A stretch of 64,000 nucleotides of DNA from JABDMH01 sp965223165 (GCA_965223165.1 CBDCVQ010000015.1:1-64000), one strand, 5' to 3'; positions 10,501 through 18,200 are shown, counted from the first letter of the stretch. The notes: generated by a model not told the origin, from the sequence alone. A program made the numbers and translations.

Positions 10501-11656
10501 TTTCGTTGGGTCCTGCCTTGGACATGAGTCGGGCAGCCAGGTTGACGTCGCTGCCCAGCGCCGAATAGGCCATCCGCCTGGAGCTGCCGTATGCGCCGGT
10601 ATACATTTCTCCCTGACTGATCCCCATCCGCACGGCATTGATAAAGGAAAATGTGTCAGAAGCCTGCTGCAGGATCAGCGCCGTCAGAATGGCCCGTTCA
10701 CTATCGTTGTGATGTGCAACCGGGGCGCCAAAGGCCAGATAGGCCGTGGACCCTTTGTCTCCCACCGTCACCTGTAGCAGCGATCCGTCGTACCGCTGCG
10801 CTGCCTGCTGTACCCAGCAGATGAATTGGTCCAACTTCTCACTGCTCTCCTTGGCATCATGATAGGACAACCCCTCAAATTGCATGAACAAGGCGACTAC
10901 CGGTCGCAATTCGGCCAGGTACTGACCATGACCTTCCCGGGTCCTCCGGTAGACCGCCGGCAGAATCCAACTCCGCAACACCTGCTCCGACAATTTGGTC
11001 GGCATCTCCCACGACTCAGCGACCGGCGGCATGCCCAACTTACCCACCACCCCAAAGCACTTGGTACCCCCGCTGTCTCTCCTCCACTCCTGCACAGAGA
11101 TATGGTCTTGTATGCCACGCAAGGTTTGCTCGTCTACCAGCACCTCGCCGCGCCTGGCCAGGTGATCTGCCAGCGATATGTCCACCAGCGGACGACCGGC
11201 CAGTACGTCGATCTTCATGATGTCCGGATCTCCAATCATAAATCTCGAGACGGGACCACTGGAAATCACCGTCTTGATCCCTACCGAAATCGGCGTGCTC
11301 GTCGTGCGGATATCGTCGAAGGCGGTCATGACATCCTGCATAGCAAATGCGCACGAGGTAGCCGTCACGCCCCTATCCTCTTCAAACCAACAGGTGATGG
11401 CATCGCCGCTGAAGTACACCACGGCTCCCCCATAGCGGTGGACCTGGGAGATCAGCGCCTCAAATATCTCACTGAGGTGATAGGAGATTTGTTCTGCGCC
11501 CCGCTGACTGCCGAGCTCATCCAGCAACGTTGTAGTCATCCGGGTGAAACCGGAAATGTCTGCAAACAGCACCGCTCCCGTACCTCCGGAAGGCAGGGTG
11601 CGCGCGCTCATCAGCGCATGTCTCCGATCGATGGGAATGAAGGTTTCCAGATTCAT
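7544..11656 (-). CDS. Soluble-adenylyl-cyclase-like protein: two class III cyclase domains, AAA/STAND ATPase, TPR region
   Basis: 1370 residues, no signal peptide or membrane segment, so probably cytosolic. The first cyclase domain (about 25-200) has both metal-binding aspartates: D33 in FADISGFT and D85 in FSGDAITCW. The second (about 250-420) lacks the metal aspartates (FMQFEG). It does carry the complementary half of the site: K301 in VGDKGS, S365 in AYSALGSD, and N372/R376 in VNLAARLM. This division of labour matches the C1/C2 pair of mammalian sAC (ADCY10), and the Lys plus Ser/Thr pair predicts ATP rather than GTP as substrate. An ATPase domain follows: Walker A GEAGIGKS at 470-477, Walker B LIIALED at 594-600. 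After it comes a helical region of about 600 residues with TPR-like repeats. Likely makes cAMP in response to a ligand sensed by the C-terminal part; the ligand is unknown. Transcribed toward the T9SS gene (convergent). Confidence 0.92.
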   Translation of the reverse strand: MNLETFIPIDRRHALMSARTLPSGGTGAVLFADISGFTRMTTTLLDELGSQRGAEQISYHLSEIFEALISQVHRYGGAVVYFSGDAITCWFEEDRGVTATSCAFAMQDVMTAFDDIRTTSTPISVGIKTVISSGPVSRFMIGDPDIMKIDVLAGRPLVDISLADHLARRGEVLVDEQTLRGIQDHISVQEWRRDSGGTKCFGVVGKLGMPPVAESWEMPTKLSEQVLRSWILPAVYRRTREGHGQYLAELRPVVALFMQFEGLSYHDAKESSEKLDQFICWVQQAAQRYDGSLLQVTVGDKGSTAYLAFGAPVAHHNDSERAILTALILQQASDTFSFINAVRMGISQGEMYTGAYGSSRRMAYSALGSDVNLAARLMSKAGPNETLVTARVVRHNLRHYDFDAPRGTQLKGFAIPVITYRLVGKKSTAPERLKDTPMAGRGAEKNMVQNLLRLLERRDHAQIRPLLLEGEAGIGKSRLITYLLELAAEKNLNFAVGSGNAIEKNAAYFVWIPIVERLLQGLTGASVLSPEAVTTFVQAQFPQWANWLPLLNPLLHFDFEPREEIERMDHEVQAANRHEMVRAFVDRWGTQAGLIIALEDAQWIDSASWRLLLHIARAAPPLLLVVSTRPLGQPHPKAYSYLCEQGEAHHFLLERLDDQAIVQIACQDLGVDSLPGPTQEFMLQKAQGNPLYSQELAFALRDTGLLAIENGMVTQSPTEAQLAKLNFPDTISSIILERIDRLDTAEQLTLKVASVLGSTFPLQGLSRVYPQQISHEQLAQALDHLAALGMTSMSPAGLGGNYVFKHVIIHDVSYNLLLFEQRRTLHRQVAQWYERTFPEDTTLWPVLAYHWELAEDKSKTLLYLEKAGQQALSRYANREAIEFLRKAIRLADGFVEPPRSESKAMWHRQIGQAYYHLGEMDKSRRYFRKALWLLNEREPQGQARLLMAIGNQVVRQLAHRYLGRWLHRGALADRRLVEIARTYDALSLTYIYNGAQHRSTYATYYALNVAEKAAAKGEEVAYQLSRGYANVGASLARTFDLASLSNTYFARARRIARDSDNLQAMGWVEQLDALALALRGHGDEAIRRNQLAMSIYEQLGDRRHWEECAHNLSQVLYRQGNYETCIGLCRDHFASAASRQDKQSMLLAAGMEAKAWIERGEPKQALDQMSDLDLQETNGDLGAELLFGQGCLALAHWWRGDLDNAARLTLDSHSLLQHNPMNLVSIYGFASLAETALSLLTSTYGTGQERTQLHAVARDAVAAMRRTARKMSPVSKPLASMYQGWLWDYEAMPGRALRQWRRGVKQACTYANPLLEGRLRFRLSRCEQVPAVVRQRHSRLARRIFERLDAAPYLRHRPQYGPGMLTPIRS

Positions 11657-11786
11657 GCAGCCAGAGGCTTGGGTCCATCCAAAACGTCCGCCGTTGCTGT
11701 CAAGTCGCGCATCAAGGTCAAGCTTAGCAGGTCTGTATTAGATGGATGCTCCCTCCCCATCGCCACGATGGGAAGAAAGTGATCAA

Positions 11787-11845
11787 CAAAAGATAACAGA
11801 TGTGCCCTGCAAATAAAAACGATCGCCAACTTTTGTCATCTTTTG
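11787..11845. promoter_or_regulatory. Inverted repeat in the cyclase upstream region
   Basis: CAAAAGATAACA (11787-11798) and TGTCATCTTTTG (11834-11845) are inverted copies with one mismatch, separated by 35 bases. They lie 131-189 bases upstream of the cyclase start. They could be an operator or an RNA hairpin; no ligand-binding RNA fold is recognisable. Confidence 0.35.
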
Positions 11846-12146
11846 CAGTGAACGGATACCTATCCCGCAGCCTGAGGTACTGGAACCACGATCATTGTAG
11901 CTAAGGAGCAGTGGCCCAGGCTGACATTGGTCTTTGTCCGGGGCAAGATCAGCAGACAAGGGACAGAGATGAAAAACTATTCCTGCTTGTGAACTACGGA
12001 CAAATGCATCTCACGTATCACCGATGCACGATAGGCTTCATGGGATTGGCCGCAAGGAGTGCGTCAAGCAAATGAACATCTCTTTGACTTTCTACGCCAA
12101 GGAACTGAATCTTCCATCCTTCTATTTGCTGGCATCCCGTCCGAAT

Positions 12147-12201
12147 CTAGTAGAGCTTCGCATTAAATCTCGTTTGTTAATTCTAATGCGAAATTCTATC
12201 T
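12147..12201. repeat. Palindromic interspersed element, intact copy
   Basis: CTAGTAGAGCTTCGCATTA on the left faces TAATGCGAAATTCTA on the right. The arms pair in 13 of 15 positions around an AT-rich loop. The same end motif recurs at 15.9, 17.8, 18.15, 34.47, 49.27 and 56.93 kb. This copy is the most symmetrical and may be the full-length form of a short REP/MITE-like element. Confidence 0.7.
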
Positions 12202-12477
12202 AAGGGCAGAAGACTGTACGCCTGACTAATAACATGAGAGTTATTGCGACCTGGGCCCGGTCCATAGCCAGCCGCCGGAAAGGCGCTCCGAAGATCGGAT
12301 CATGTGGCTGTGCTATCGCAATCCTTGGAAGGACGAAAAGTACTATTTGCGGGTGGTATGAGAACGGAAAACGGGAACAATATGGGAACATTCTTGGCGA
12401 AAAGAGGCCTCAATAAGGGTCACAATCAAAAAAAAATCCGTATAATAATCTGATAATGAATAGAATAGGAAGAAAGG

Positions 12478-12552
12478 TGGTAGCCCCACCAGGACTCGAA
12501 CCTGGATCTAGAGTTTAGGAAACTCCTATTCTATCCCTTGAACTATGGGGCC
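12478..12552 (-). tRNA. tRNA-Arg (anticodon CCT)
   Basis: Read on the minus strand, a complete 75-base cloverleaf with encoded CCA is visible. The acceptor stem is GGCCCCA with TGGGGCT, and the anticodon stem is GGAGT/ACTCT around the loop TTCCTAA (anticodon CCT). The T arm is CCAGG-TTCGAGT-CCTGG. The first acceptor pair is a G-U wobble. Confidence 0.95.
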
Positions 12553-12901
12553 AAAGCCATCGTGACTCAAAAGTCAGAAATTCTCAAAAACTAACCAACC
12601 TTGGGTACCCGGGAATAACAGCATAGGCATTCGCTCCACTACAAAAGCCAAGGCATGAAAACATCGGTCCCACTAATATCCGCTGGCGGAGGACCCAACC
12701 GGGCAAGCCAGAAACCCGTTCCGTCTTCCGTATCTGCCTCCCATGGGGTGCATCTTGGCACACCCTTTGTAGTAAAAGTGCTATCGATTTTATTACGCAT
12801 TCAAATCCGAGTCCCAAAGCCCTCTGATTCAACAGAGGGTTTTTTATTTCCCTGATATTTACCCCTTCCCAACTCACACTTTTGCCAAGGTCGATTTGCC
12901 G
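12553..12901. other. Intergenic region between tRNA-Arg and the SDR gene
   Basis: No supported gene. A strong + strand terminator stands at 12820-12846 although no + strand gene precedes it. GGGTG-CATCTTGG-CACACCC (about 12736-12755) can form a short hairpin upstream of it. A small RNA ending at this terminator is possible, but no known family is recognised. Confidence 0.4.
12820..12846 (+). terminator. Orphan intrinsic terminator
   Basis: CCCTCTG-ATTCAA-CAGAGGG followed by six or more T residues. Both flanking genes (tRNA-Arg and the SDR) are on the minus strand, so the transcript it ends is not identified. Confidence 0.75.
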
Positions 12902-13693
12902 TCAACCACGGCCCACAAAGGGCATCTGGGTGGCCATAACCGTCATCGAAAGCACATTGGCAGTAGGGGGTAGTTTGGCCATGTACACGACCGCCTCAGC
13001 GACATGATCCACCGACATCGTAGCTTCCGCCGCCACCCGACCGTCTGCTTGCAAGATACCCTCCTGCATACGGGTCGCCATCTCCGTACGGGCATTGCCA
13101 ATGTCAATTTGGCCGCACGCGATGTTGTATTTGCGGCCATCCAATGCCGTGGCCCGCGTCAACCCTGTCATAGCAAATTTGCTCGTCGTATAGGGAGCGG
13201 AGCCCGGTCGAGGCACCTGCGCTGACACAGAGCCGTTGTTGATGATGCGCCCACCCTGGGGTACCTGATCCCGCATCAGGGCGAAGGCCGCCCGGGTACA
13301 GAGGAAGGCGCCCGTCACATTGACATCCAACACCTTATACCAATCTTCCAGGGAGATGTCCTCTAGAGATTGCATGGGCACATTGGTCCCCGCATTGTTA
13401 AAGAGCAGGTCGAGCCGTCCAAACGTATCTCGTACCCAATCGAACAAATTGCCTATGTCTCTGGGTGAGGTGATGTCGCAGACTTTGGGATGCGCTGCAT
13501 GACCTGCCGCCTCGATCTCCGCACCTGTCTCCGTGAGACGCTCCCGTCGTCGGCCCACCAAAATCACGGCAAAGCCATGTTGGGCGAGTGCCATCGAGGT
13601 ATGACGACCGATGCCCGATCCGGCACCGGTGACCAGGGCGATTTTGTTTGGAGGGTTATCTGCTCGATTTAACGTATCCGGTATGGCACCCAT
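12902..13693 (-). CDS. SDR family NAD(P)-dependent oxidoreductase
   Basis: 263 residues, a classical short-chain dehydrogenase. The Rossmann glycine motif TGAGSGIG follows LV near residue 20, NNAGTN is near residue 95, and the catalytic pair is in APYTTSKFAMTG (Y and K spaced by three). Substrate unknown. The ATG at 13693 lies two bases after the stop of the AlkD-like gene, so the two form an operon. Family assignment is secure; the reaction is not. Confidence 0.88.
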   Translation of the reverse strand: MGAIPDTLNRADNPPNKIALVTGAGSGIGRHTSMALAQHGFAVILVGRRRERLTETGAEIEAAGHAAHPKVCDITSPRDIGNLFDWVRDTFGRLDLLFNNAGTNVPMQSLEDISLEDWYKVLDVNVTGAFLCTRAAFALMRDQVPQGGRIINNGSVSAQVPRPGSAPYTTSKFAMTGLTRATALDGRKYNIACGQIDIGNARTEMATRMQEGILQADGRVAAEATMSVDHVAEAVVYMAKLPPTANVLSMTVMATQMPFVGRG

Positions 13694-13695
13694 GC

Positions 13696-14379
13696 TCAGG
13701 TATTTCGCTTCGCTGCTTGTATGACCTTTAAGGCTTCGCGACGAGTCAGGCCCGACAGTTCGTGCTTCGCAACAAACTGCTGCACCCGGTCCGGACGGTA
13801 TTTTGAGTACTGACGTAGCGCCCAGCCACTGGCCTTGCGTATGAAAAAATCCGGATGGTCTGCGAGGGTCAGAATATATCGCTGCAGCAGAGGCCAGTCG
13901 ACCTGTTCTCGGTACTTGAGCTGATGCAGGATGGCACTACGTTGCAGCCACATGTGGTCAGAGGCCAGCCAGCCATCGGTCGTCCTCGGCTGCAAGGAGG
14001 GATGCTGCAGAAAGAGGGTCCCCGCTATCGGCGCCAGTCCGTCCACCGTATCCCACCATGATTTGGTGACAATGAGCTGCTCTAGGAAATCGGCAAATGC
14101 TGGCGGTAGCCTCTTGATCACCCGGGCCAAATAGGTCAGTGCCACGTACTGCATTTCCCGTTCATCTATCTGCCACATATCCCAGGCCACCGCCTGCGCA
14201 TCATTGGGGGGCGGCCACCCCACCTGCTGCACATGCTGCCTCAACAGCTCCTTTCTTCGCGGGCTCTTGATACCATAAAAAGCAAAGTGTCCCTTCATGT
14301 AGCTGGCCATGGGGGCCGCCTCACTTGGGTCCGTATGCGACAAAAACAAATCCCGCAATCCCTCGACAAATCCGTGCAC
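13696..14379 (-). CDS. DNA alkylation repair protein, AlkD-like
   Basis: 227 residues of helical HEAT-like repeats typical of AlkD/AlkC DNA glycosylases. Family hallmarks are YGIKSPRRKELLR near residue 35, KSWWDTVDGLAP near 105, and the C-terminal FIRKASGWALRQYSK followed by LSGLTRREALK. It should excise alkylated bases from DNA in the cytoplasm. The start is GTG (14379); no in-frame ATG precedes it. It is the first gene of a pair with the SDR, an unusual partner without an obvious functional link. It diverges from the ceramidase-like gene with about 140 bases between them. Confidence 0.85.
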   Translation of the reverse strand: MHGFVEGLRDLFLSHTDPSEAAPMASYMKGHFAFYGIKSPRRKELLRQHVQQVGWPPPNDAQAVAWDMWQIDEREMQYVALTYLARVIKRLPPAFADFLEQLIVTKSWWDTVDGLAPIAGTLFLQHPSLQPRTTDGWLASDHMWLQRSAILHQLKYREQVDWPLLQRYILTLADHPDFFIRKASGWALRQYSKYRPDRVQQFVAKHELSGLTRREALKVIQAAKRNT

Positions 14380-14519
14380 GCCATAAAGTTTCTACACCAT
14401 CAATGTACAGAATTTCATCCCTTTTGCTCTCGGCCGAAAAACCATCGACTTTTGTTCACTTTGACTTTGCTTCTCCACAAATGGATTCTGCATCTTTTAG
14501 GTCACTATACAATTACCAC

Positions 14520-15836
14520 ATGATCTACTATCAACCTAACGGGTGGCGAGCCTGCTGTCTCTTAATCCTGGTTTCCCTTTGGAGCTGCCAGCCGACACAG
14601 GAGCCAGCGCCCCATCTGTTGGCCGCTGCATCCAAGGTCACCCTCACTCCTCCGCTGGAACTAGGCTATACGCTGGGAGGATACGGCGCCCGCATGAGCA
14701 AGCCGGCGGAGGCCATCCACGATGACATTTGGGCCAAGGCGCTGGTCATCAGGGATCAGGGCAAGCAATTTGCCATAGTCACCATGGACATCTTGGGTCT
14801 GCCCCCCAACGTCAAAAGCAGGCTGATCAGGCGATTGGATGACGAAGCTTGGAATGCCGAGAACATTATGCTCCTTCCCAGCCATGCCCATTCCAGTCTC
14901 GAAATGCTTGCGCTCAACGAACACAACATCTTTGATATCCCCGCCATCGGCATTTTTCAACCGGCACTGCTCGATTTTGTGGTAGATCGATTGGCCCAAC
15001 TCATCATACAGACGGACCAAGCGCTCGCGCCGGTGACCACAGGTACGTCCAGCAAAGAGATTGCTGATCTCAATCGCAATCGAAGGGGTAGCACGCCCGT
15101 GGACCGAGAGCTGACGGTGACCCGCATCGACCAAATGGATGGCACCCCCCTAGCGATCCTGGTCAACTGGACGGCCCATCCTACGATCATGGACGAACAC
15201 GACATGTGGGTATCGGGAGGTTGGCCGGGGTACCTGCAGCGAGAACTGGAAGCCTGGATCGGTCATGGGGTAGTGGCGATGTACTACAATGGCGCCGAGG
15301 GAGATCAGTCCGTGGTGGCTGGCGCGGGCGGCAGCCACTACGAAAAAGCAGAGATCTACGGACGTCGCCTGGCTCTAGAGGTCATGCCCTTGTACGAGGA
15401 CATCCAGGTCGAGGGAGAGGTGACGTTTGACTACTCGATGCGGAGTGTGGCACTGCCCCCCAAGCGCCCCCATCCGGACTTCATGCGTACCGGCGGACAG
15501 GAATACATGCTCAATGAGGACAATATCGATGCGTTGCTCAATCAAGTGTTGCCGGATAGCACCTACATAGGGGTAGTGCGGCTGGGGTCATTGATGATTG
15601 TAGGTGCACCCGGGGAAATGATTGCACAGCTGGGACTACAGGTCAAGGATGCCCTCCGAACCGAGCACGTCCGACATCCTGTGGTGGGTGGGCTAGCCAA
15701 CGAATGGATAAGCTACATGCTGACCCCTGCGGAGTATGCCAAGGGTGGATATGAAGCCAGCGTTAGTTTCTTTGGTGAGGGACTCGGAGACCTGATCGCA
15801 CAGGAGATGATCGTGGCAGCGCGTGAACTGCCATAG
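14520..15836 (+). CDS. Neutral/alkaline ceramidase-like lipoprotein
   Basis: The ATG at 14520 gives a lipoprotein leader (hydrophobic CCLLILVSLWSC, lipobox LWSC); the frame is open further upstream but that part is not protein-like. 438 residues resembling the N-terminal catalytic domain of neutral, non-lysosomal ceramidases. YTLGGYGARMS is near residue 45, LPSHAHSS near 120 (metal-binding His), and NWTAHPTIMDEHDMWVSGGWPG near 215. The C-terminal Ig-like domain of classical ceramidases is missing, as in many bacterial relatives. Substrate could be a sphingolipid or another amide; sphingolipids occur in Bacteroidota. Anchored in the outer membrane or periplasm. Confidence 0.85.
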   Translation: MIYYQPNGWRACCLLILVSLWSCQPTQEPAPHLLAAASKVTLTPPLELGYTLGGYGARMSKPAEAIHDDIWAKALVIRDQGKQFAIVTMDILGLPPNVKSRLIRRLDDEAWNAENIMLLPSHAHSSLEMLALNEHNIFDIPAIGIFQPALLDFVVDRLAQLIIQTDQALAPVTTGTSSKEIADLNRNRRGSTPVDRELTVTRIDQMDGTPLAILVNWTAHPTIMDEHDMWVSGGWPGYLQRELEAWIGHGVVAMYYNGAEGDQSVVAGAGGSHYEKAEIYGRRLALEVMPLYEDIQVEGEVTFDYSMRSVALPPKRPHPDFMRTGGQEYMLNEDNIDALLNQVLPDSTYIGVVRLGSLMIVGAPGEMIAQLGLQVKDALRTEHVRHPVVGGLANEWISYMLTPAEYAKGGYEASVSFFGEGLGDLIAQEMIVAARELP

Positions 15837-15891
15837 TACTTCATGCAAGGTCGGTGCAAGGCATTCTTGAACACAAAATGCGCTCACAAAT

Positions 15892-15923
15892 GGAGCTCTA
15901 CTAACTAGTAGAGCTCTACTAGT
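15892..15923. repeat. Nested palindrome of the TAGTAGAG family
   Basis: ACTAGTAGAGCTCTACTAGT (15904-15923) is a perfect 20-base palindrome. It is preceded by GGAGCTCTACTA, which pairs with the same TAGTAGAGCTC. It looks like two head-to-head ends of the interspersed element. It lies between convergent genes. Confidence 0.6.
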
Positions 15924-15966
15924 CTAGTTGCCATCGGAATAAATGACTCTACAAGAGAACCCGGCC

Positions 15967-15990
15967 GTGTCCGGCGTCCTCGCCGGACAC
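15967..15990. terminator. Strong hairpin between convergent genes
   Basis: GTGTCCGGCG and CGCCGGACAC pair perfectly (10 bp) around a TCCT tetraloop. There is no T-run on either side, so it may stop transcription weakly or only act as an RNA 3'-end stabiliser for the ceramidase-like gene or the Gfo/Idh/MocA gene. Confidence 0.4.
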
Positions 15991-16024
15991 ATACGAGGGG
16001 CCTGAGGCGATTCCAAAGTCATGG

Positions 16025-17014
16025 TCACTCAAATGCAGGGTATCTCACACCTATTTGACGCCGGATCTCATCCAGCATACCGGCCAATCTAAGACTGTCG
16101 GTATGCCTCCATCCATCGCTTTGGATTACTCCCCTCCGGAGGCAATCGTGGCACTCCATGATCTCATGAGCGTAGCCTTTGCCCAGCGGCGGACATGCGA
16201 TCTCGACCGCCTCCTCCCCTGCTTTGAGCACCGTCAGGGCGGCGGCCTCGTGCCAACGGGGATGCATCAAAATGTAACCCTTGGTCAGGGAGATCCGAGC
16301 TGTCATTTCGGACTCGTACAGTATCGAGCTGTGTAGTGCCGCCGACTTATGGTCATCATAATAAAACTGCATGCTACAAGTCTGATCCGCCCCGGTGGGT
16401 CCCAACTGTCCCGTGGCCTCGATCTTTGCCGGCGAGCCCAGGAGCAGGTAGGCTAGAAAGACCGGGTACAAGCCGATGTCCAGCAGTGATCCACCCCCTA
16501 GGTCCAGGTCATAGAGTCGACTGCTTACATCCATCGGAGCTGAAAAACAAAAATCAGCCTCCACCTCTACCACCTCTCCCAATTGGCCCGAGGCGATCAG
16601 ATCCAGCACTTTCTTGGTGGCCGGGATGAAGCGGGTCCAGAGAGCTTCCATCAAGAATGTCCCCTTTCGCTGCGCCGCTTCCACCATGGCGCTCACCTGT
16701 GCGTGGTTGATGCCCATGGGTTTCTCGCATAGCACTGCCACACCTGATCCCAAGGCGGCCAGTGTATGCGGCAGGTGTATGGTGTGAGGAGATGCCACGT
16801 ATACGATATCGAGTGCAGCCGAGGAGAGCATGTCCTCATGGTCGTCGAACACCATGTGGGCCCCAAAGTCGTCCGCAAATGACCGCGCTCGAGACAGATC
16901 GCGTGAGGACACGGCGACCAGCTCACCCGCCGGCACCAGGGACAGGTCCGCCGCAAATCTGCGTGCAATCTTTCCCGGTCCGATGATGCCCCACCGAGTT
17001 CGAGTTTCTAGCAT
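16025..17014 (-). CDS. Gfo/Idh/MocA family oxidoreductase
   Basis: 329 residues. The N-terminal Rossmann fold shows GIIGPGKIARRFA near residue 9, VAVSSRDLSRA near 35, and the family's EKP motif in VLCEKPMGIN near residue 95. The C-terminal part fits the GFO/IDH/MOCA substrate domain, including LLDIGLYPVF near residue 175, as in dihydrodiol or xylose dehydrogenase-like members. It probably oxidises a sugar or related polyol with NAD(P); the exact substrate is unknown. No operon partner. Confidence 0.88.
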   Translation of the reverse strand: MLETRTRWGIIGPGKIARRFAADLSLVPAGELVAVSSRDLSRARSFADDFGAHMVFDDHEDMLSSAALDIVYVASPHTIHLPHTLAALGSGVAVLCEKPMGINHAQVSAMVEAAQRKGTFLMEALWTRFIPATKKVLDLIASGQLGEVVEVEADFCFSAPMDVSSRLYDLDLGGGSLLDIGLYPVFLAYLLLGSPAKIEATGQLGPTGADQTCSMQFYYDDHKSAALHSSILYESEMTARISLTKGYILMHPRWHEAAALTVLKAGEEAVEIACPPLGKGYAHEIMECHDCLRRGVIQSDGWRHTDSLRLAGMLDEIRRQIGVRYPAFE

Positions 17015-17797
17015 GGGCGAAAGATCGCAATTTGTCGCAAGTAGAGGTCGCGCTTGGGCTTACCAGTCCTACGCCGCCTCATGGACACAGATCATTTGTG
17101 AAAGCGTTTGACAGCCGACCCTGCGCACTTGTGAATGGGTGCGATTGTACGCACCACTGGGCAGACCCTTGGAGGAGAGATCAACCTCGGAGAGGATCGC
17201 AAAGTTGTACGCAAGAACCCGTTGATCGAGATTTGAGACATTGACAACGGCATGCTTGAGTTTGAAGCGAGCTCGCGACTGGGCAGGATGCAGAACTATG
17301 CACCACAAAACCGTAATACCACAAAACCATTTCATCGTGCAAAGTGATCTCGGGAGAGATGTAGAGGTTGGCTTGGCCCCTGTGCGCGATCAATCGCACC
17401 TCCAAGGGGACGGTCTTGCTGCTCCGGATCGGATAGCTCGATCATAGCCGGCAGCATGCGGTACGTCCTGGTCAGCGACGCGATCATCTCATCTTGTGCG
17501 GCCTCGGAGGCCCAGACCAACGATGTCAGGGTGACGATTTGGAAGAGAATCTTTTTCCTGGCTGGTATTCTTTGGTGAAATCTTTGCCATGTACGATCTC
17601 TCTCCCCGCAGCAAGCGTTTAATGAGCCGCTCCCGAAAATGGTCTCCTTTAATGCTGCCTCAAGAACTTGGTCCGTGATCTTTAGTTGGTGTTAACCGTT
17701 TGCAGGAGCCGGTACAACCAGCGAGGCTCTGCAACCTAGAGGTAAGGGCAAATGGTCGAAATCAACGGCCAAAAGCCTGAGGATAGACGAAGCTCTA
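17015..17797. other. 0.8-kb low-coding region, possibly decayed secreted-protein gene
   Basis: On the minus strand one frame (about 17600-17335) reads like a leader (KKILFQIVTLTSLVWAS) followed by a mature start, but has no ATG. A second frame (17405-17181) continues with EVRLIAHRGQANLYISPEI. A third (17335-17069) has its own leader-like start. The three overlapping frames suggest one secreted protein broken by frameshifts, or chance. The last bases carry an end motif of the interspersed element (17786-17801). Confidence 0.3.
17069..17335 (-). CDS. Small possible secreted protein, or fragment of a decayed gene
   Basis: 88 codons starting with ATG at 17335. The N-terminus (MKWFCGITVLWCIVL) is hydrophobic after one Lys, as in a signal peptide. 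The remainder (KLKHAVVNVSNLDQRV) is polar without a recognisable domain. It may instead be the 3' part of a frameshifted gene that begins near 17560. I do not recognise a family. Confidence 0.25.
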   Translation of the reverse strand: MKWFCGITVLWCIVLHPAQSRARFKLKHAVVNVSNLDQRVLAYNFAILSEVDLSSKGLPSGAYNRTHSQVRRVGCQTLSQMICVHEAA

Positions 17798-17801
17798 CTA
17801 G
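17786..17801 (-). repeat. Interspersed-element end motif, left of the DksA-like gene
   Basis: GACGAAGCTCTACTAG is the reverse complement of CTAGTAGAGCTTCG. It contains the stop codon of the DksA/TraR-like gene (TAG at 17800-17798). A matching 15-base copy in opposite orientation stands at 18149-18163, just upstream of that gene. Confidence 0.55.
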
Positions 17802-18136
17802 GCACAGCGCACACAGTAGGGGCTGCCGGGCATCAGCAGCAGGCGCTGGACGGGAATGTCCGCGCCGCAGCGATCACACTGACCGAAGGCTTCCCCTTTA
17901 TCGATCTTTCGTAGGGCGGACTCCATGGCATCCAGATCTTTGCGCGCTGTGCGCAGGGCCGCCTCCATCACACTCTTGTTGTTTATCGCATCCATGCGGC
18001 TGACCCGACCAATGGCATTTTCTGGACCGATGGGCTGCGTCATGTCCTCCATGCGTCCAATTTTGACTTTAGTCCGGTCGATCTTCTTCAGCAATCGCTC
18101 TCGGACCAGACCCCGTTCTTTCTCAGTCATCACCAC
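17798..18136 (-). CDS. TraR/DksA C4-type zinc finger protein
   Basis: 112 residues. A helical hairpin (about residues 5-80, rich in Lys/Glu/Arg) is followed by a four-cysteine zinc finger CDRCG...YCVRC at the C-terminus, ending one residue after the last Cys. The family binds the secondary channel of RNA polymerase, sometimes with ppGpp, and adjusts promoter choice. Start could be the ATG at 18136 or the one two codons later. The protein ends abruptly in the copy of the interspersed-element motif, so the repeat may have trimmed the 3' end. The flanking inverted motifs are described separately. Confidence 0.85.
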   Translation of the reverse strand: MVMTEKERGLVRERLLKKIDRTKVKIGRMEDMTQPIGPENAIGRVSRMDAINNKSVMEAALRTARKDLDAMESALRKIDKGEAFGQCDRCGADIPVQRLLLMPGSPYCVRCA

Positions 18137-18148
18137 AGCTTTTTGATG

Positions 18149-18163
18149 CTAGTAGAGCTTCGT
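18149..18163 (+). repeat. Interspersed-element end motif, right of the DksA-like gene
   Basis: CTAGTAGAGCTTCGT, inverted relative to the copy at 17787-17801. It lies 12 bases upstream of the DksA-like start and so inside its leader or promoter region. Confidence 0.55.
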
Positions 18164-18200
18164 ATTATACCCGGTTGTCAATTTCCATTGTCATATTCCA

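Larger units (their letters stand above)
11657..12477. other. Intergenic region upstream of the cyclase gene
   Basis: No credible coding sequence. It contains a 12-bp inverted repeat at 11787-11845 and a palindromic interspersed repeat at 12147-12201, both listed separately. The 3' flank of the tRNA on the minus strand has an A-run at 12429-12437 that reads as a T-run downstream of the tRNA, without a convincing stem. Confidence 0.5.

Noticed and set aside
10826..11782. 318-codon frame on the + strand inside the cyclase gene
   Set aside because: It is antisense to conserved cyclase motifs, and its residues (His/Arg/Pro-rich) are typical of antisense frames.
12584..12877. 97-codon minus-strand frame downstream of the SDR gene
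   Set aside because: It runs through an intrinsic terminator and toward the tRNA; composition is not protein-like and there is no family match.
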